Assembly (NCBI GenBank): GCA_007753675.1
Contig: CP036432.1
Coordinates: 4,934,394 to 4,998,393, forward strand
Reading direction: 5' to 3'
DNA length: 64,000 nucleotides
From: Stieleria magnilauensis
GTDB lineage: Bacteria > Planctomycetota > Planctomycetia > Pirellulales > Pirellulaceae
Positions 63,087 through 64,000 of the stretch are shown here, piece by piece. Every line of letters begins with the position of its first letter. Within the stretch, counting starts at the first letter, position 1. The translations under genes and the position numbers were made by a program. The notes beneath the pieces are model-generated. The model was not told the DNA's origin. It saw only the letters and a program-made list of their open reading frames with translations, and ran no database searches.

Positions 63087-64000
63087 ATGCGAACACGTCA
63101 CCTCAGAGACTTCGTTTTTGTCGTCACGCTCACCGTCTGTATCGCGGCGTTTGTCTCACCGGGTGTTGCCGATGAGCCACGAACTTGGACCGATTCGACC
63201 GGCAAGTTTCGCGTCACGGCAAGTTTGATCCAGGTCCAAGACGATGTAGTGTTCTTGAAGACCGACACGGGAAAGACGCTAAAGATCCCTGTCGCGCGAC
63301 TCAGCCAGGCCGACAAGGATTTTTTAGATGCCGGCGAAAATCCGTTCGAAATGGTCGATGCCGAACCGAGTCCTCGCGTGACTGTTCCGGCCGCTCCGGC
63401 AAACACCGGCAACCCGTCGATGTCGGCGTGGACCCATCCGCCGGTGATCAATTGGGACAGTGTGCCGAAGATGGACCCAGGTTTCGGTGAGAGCCAGTGG
63501 AACTACACACCACCGGTCAACAACGCGTTACCGTTTGAGCCGAAAGCCGCCTCGCTGCCGGGAAAAGCAAACTTCTTTGAAGGCATGCGGCGTTTAAAGA
63601 TCAACCCATTGGCCGCACGCTGTGTCGCAGGTTACACGTGGACGTTCAGCACGCCGAAACCGCTCAGCCGTCTCTCGTTGGTGGATTTACCCTCCGGCAA
63701 GGCGATCAACTCCGAACCGGTCGAGTGCAACATGTGCCCGCTGACGGTGCTCAACGACGGCAAAACCGTGTTGATGCAAGGAACCGGCGGCGACCGGGAC
63801 GGTTTTGAAACCGGTGATCAACTTCAGCTCTGGACATTGACCGGCACCAAGGTCACGCGTTCAGGCATCTGGGTGCCTTTTCCAGACGACAAGAAGGCGT
63901 TCGGGAAAACGACCAACGCACGTCCCATCAAAGCCGTACCGATCGCAAACAACCTCCTGATCCTTCTCAGCGACAACGGACACCTCGCCTGCTTTGATCT
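63087..64000 (+). CDS. SHD1-domain exported protein, 5' part only
   Basis: The frame runs from ATG 63087 to the window end (304 codons and 2 bases) without a stop. A signal peptide (LRDFVFVVTLTVCIAAFVSP, cut before DEP) is followed by an SHD1 (SLA1-homology) domain, RTWTDSTGKFRVTASLIQVQ through PVARLSQADKDFLD, which is common in planctomycete exported proteins. Next is a Pro-rich linker and a domain with CVAGYTWTFSTPKPLSRLSL and VLMQGTGGDRDGFE, possibly a beta-propeller (WD40/PQQ-like). Full length and function are unknown. Confidence 0.8.
   Translation, partial: MRTRHLRDFVFVVTLTVCIAAFVSPGVADEPRTWTDSTGKFRVTASLIQVQDDVVFLKTDTGKTLKIPVARLSQADKDFLDAGENPFEMVDAEPSPRVTVPAAPANTGNPSMSAWTHPPVINWDSVPKMDPGFGESQWNYTPPVNNALPFEPKAASLPGKANFFEGMRRLKINPLAARCVAGYTWTFSTPKPLSRLSLVDLPSGKAINSEPVECNMCPLTVLNDGKTVLMQGTGGDRDGFETGDQLQLWTLTGTKVTRSGIWVPFPDDKKAFGKTTNARPIKAVPIANNLLILLSDNGHLACFD

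Overview
The window looks like chromosomal DNA from a marine planctomycete of the Rhodopirellula/Pirellulaceae type. The evidence is internal: a PEP-CTERM protein, a DUF1559 pseudopilin-like protein, an adjacent PSD1 (PSCyt1/DUF1549/DUF1553) plus DUF1501 pair, two FG-GAP/ASPIC-UnbV (CRTAC1) lipoproteins, a formylglycine sulfatase, Fae and MtdB of the tetrahydromethanopterin C1 pathway, frequent GTG/TTG starts, weak Shine-Dalgarno signals and several families of dispersed intergenic repeats. I see no tRNA, rRNA or CRISPR array.

Layout. 1-3.6 kb: end of a PEP-CTERM protein, a small exported peptide and an O-antigen-ligase-like polymerase with TPRs. 3.9-8.4 kb: a VKOR-DsbA fusion, then DUF2891 overlapping an Nramp-like transporter. 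8.5-20.7 kb: a divergent cell-envelope locus. Two overlapping CRTAC1 lipoprotein genes read left; a DUF1559 protein, a tiny lipoprotein, a seven-haem cytochrome c and a TPR lipoprotein read right. An IS701-like insertion sequence (15994-17603, 6-bp target duplication) splits the rightward arm. 20.8-24 kb: DUF2784 protein, an exported hypothetical and a sulfatase. 24.5-32.8 kb: FtsK, a LolD-like ATPase, a terpenoid-cyclase-fold protein, a thioredoxin-like protein, FabI and a GAF/sigma-54 activator.

33-41.5 kb: a small IDGGG-repeat exported protein, RdgB, MtdB, Fae, an ATP-grasp protein and a PIG-L deacetylase (C1 metabolism region), then a 79-bp-period tandem array, dihydrolipoyl dehydrogenase and a UPF0104-type membrane protein. 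41.5-50.5 kb: PSD1/DUF1501 pair, a cysteine-rich exported protein, a lipoprotein, and a three-gene overlapping unit of a membrane protein, a 63-aa membrane protein and a TrkA-like protein. 50.8-59.5 kb: a fused hydantoinase/5-oxoprolinase, an HDOD-GGDEF signalling protein and a GlnD-like protein with no visible HD motif. 59.7-64 kb: a creatininase-family enzyme, an MFS transporter and a Tat-exported protein in one overlapping unit, then an SHD1-domain exported protein cut by the window end.

Most genes belong to known families. The least explained parts are the divergent CRTAC1/cytochrome/DUF1559 locus, the repeat-rich small exported proteins, the 79-bp tandem array and the regulators with altered signature motifs (GlnD-like, sigma-54 activator, Nramp-like).
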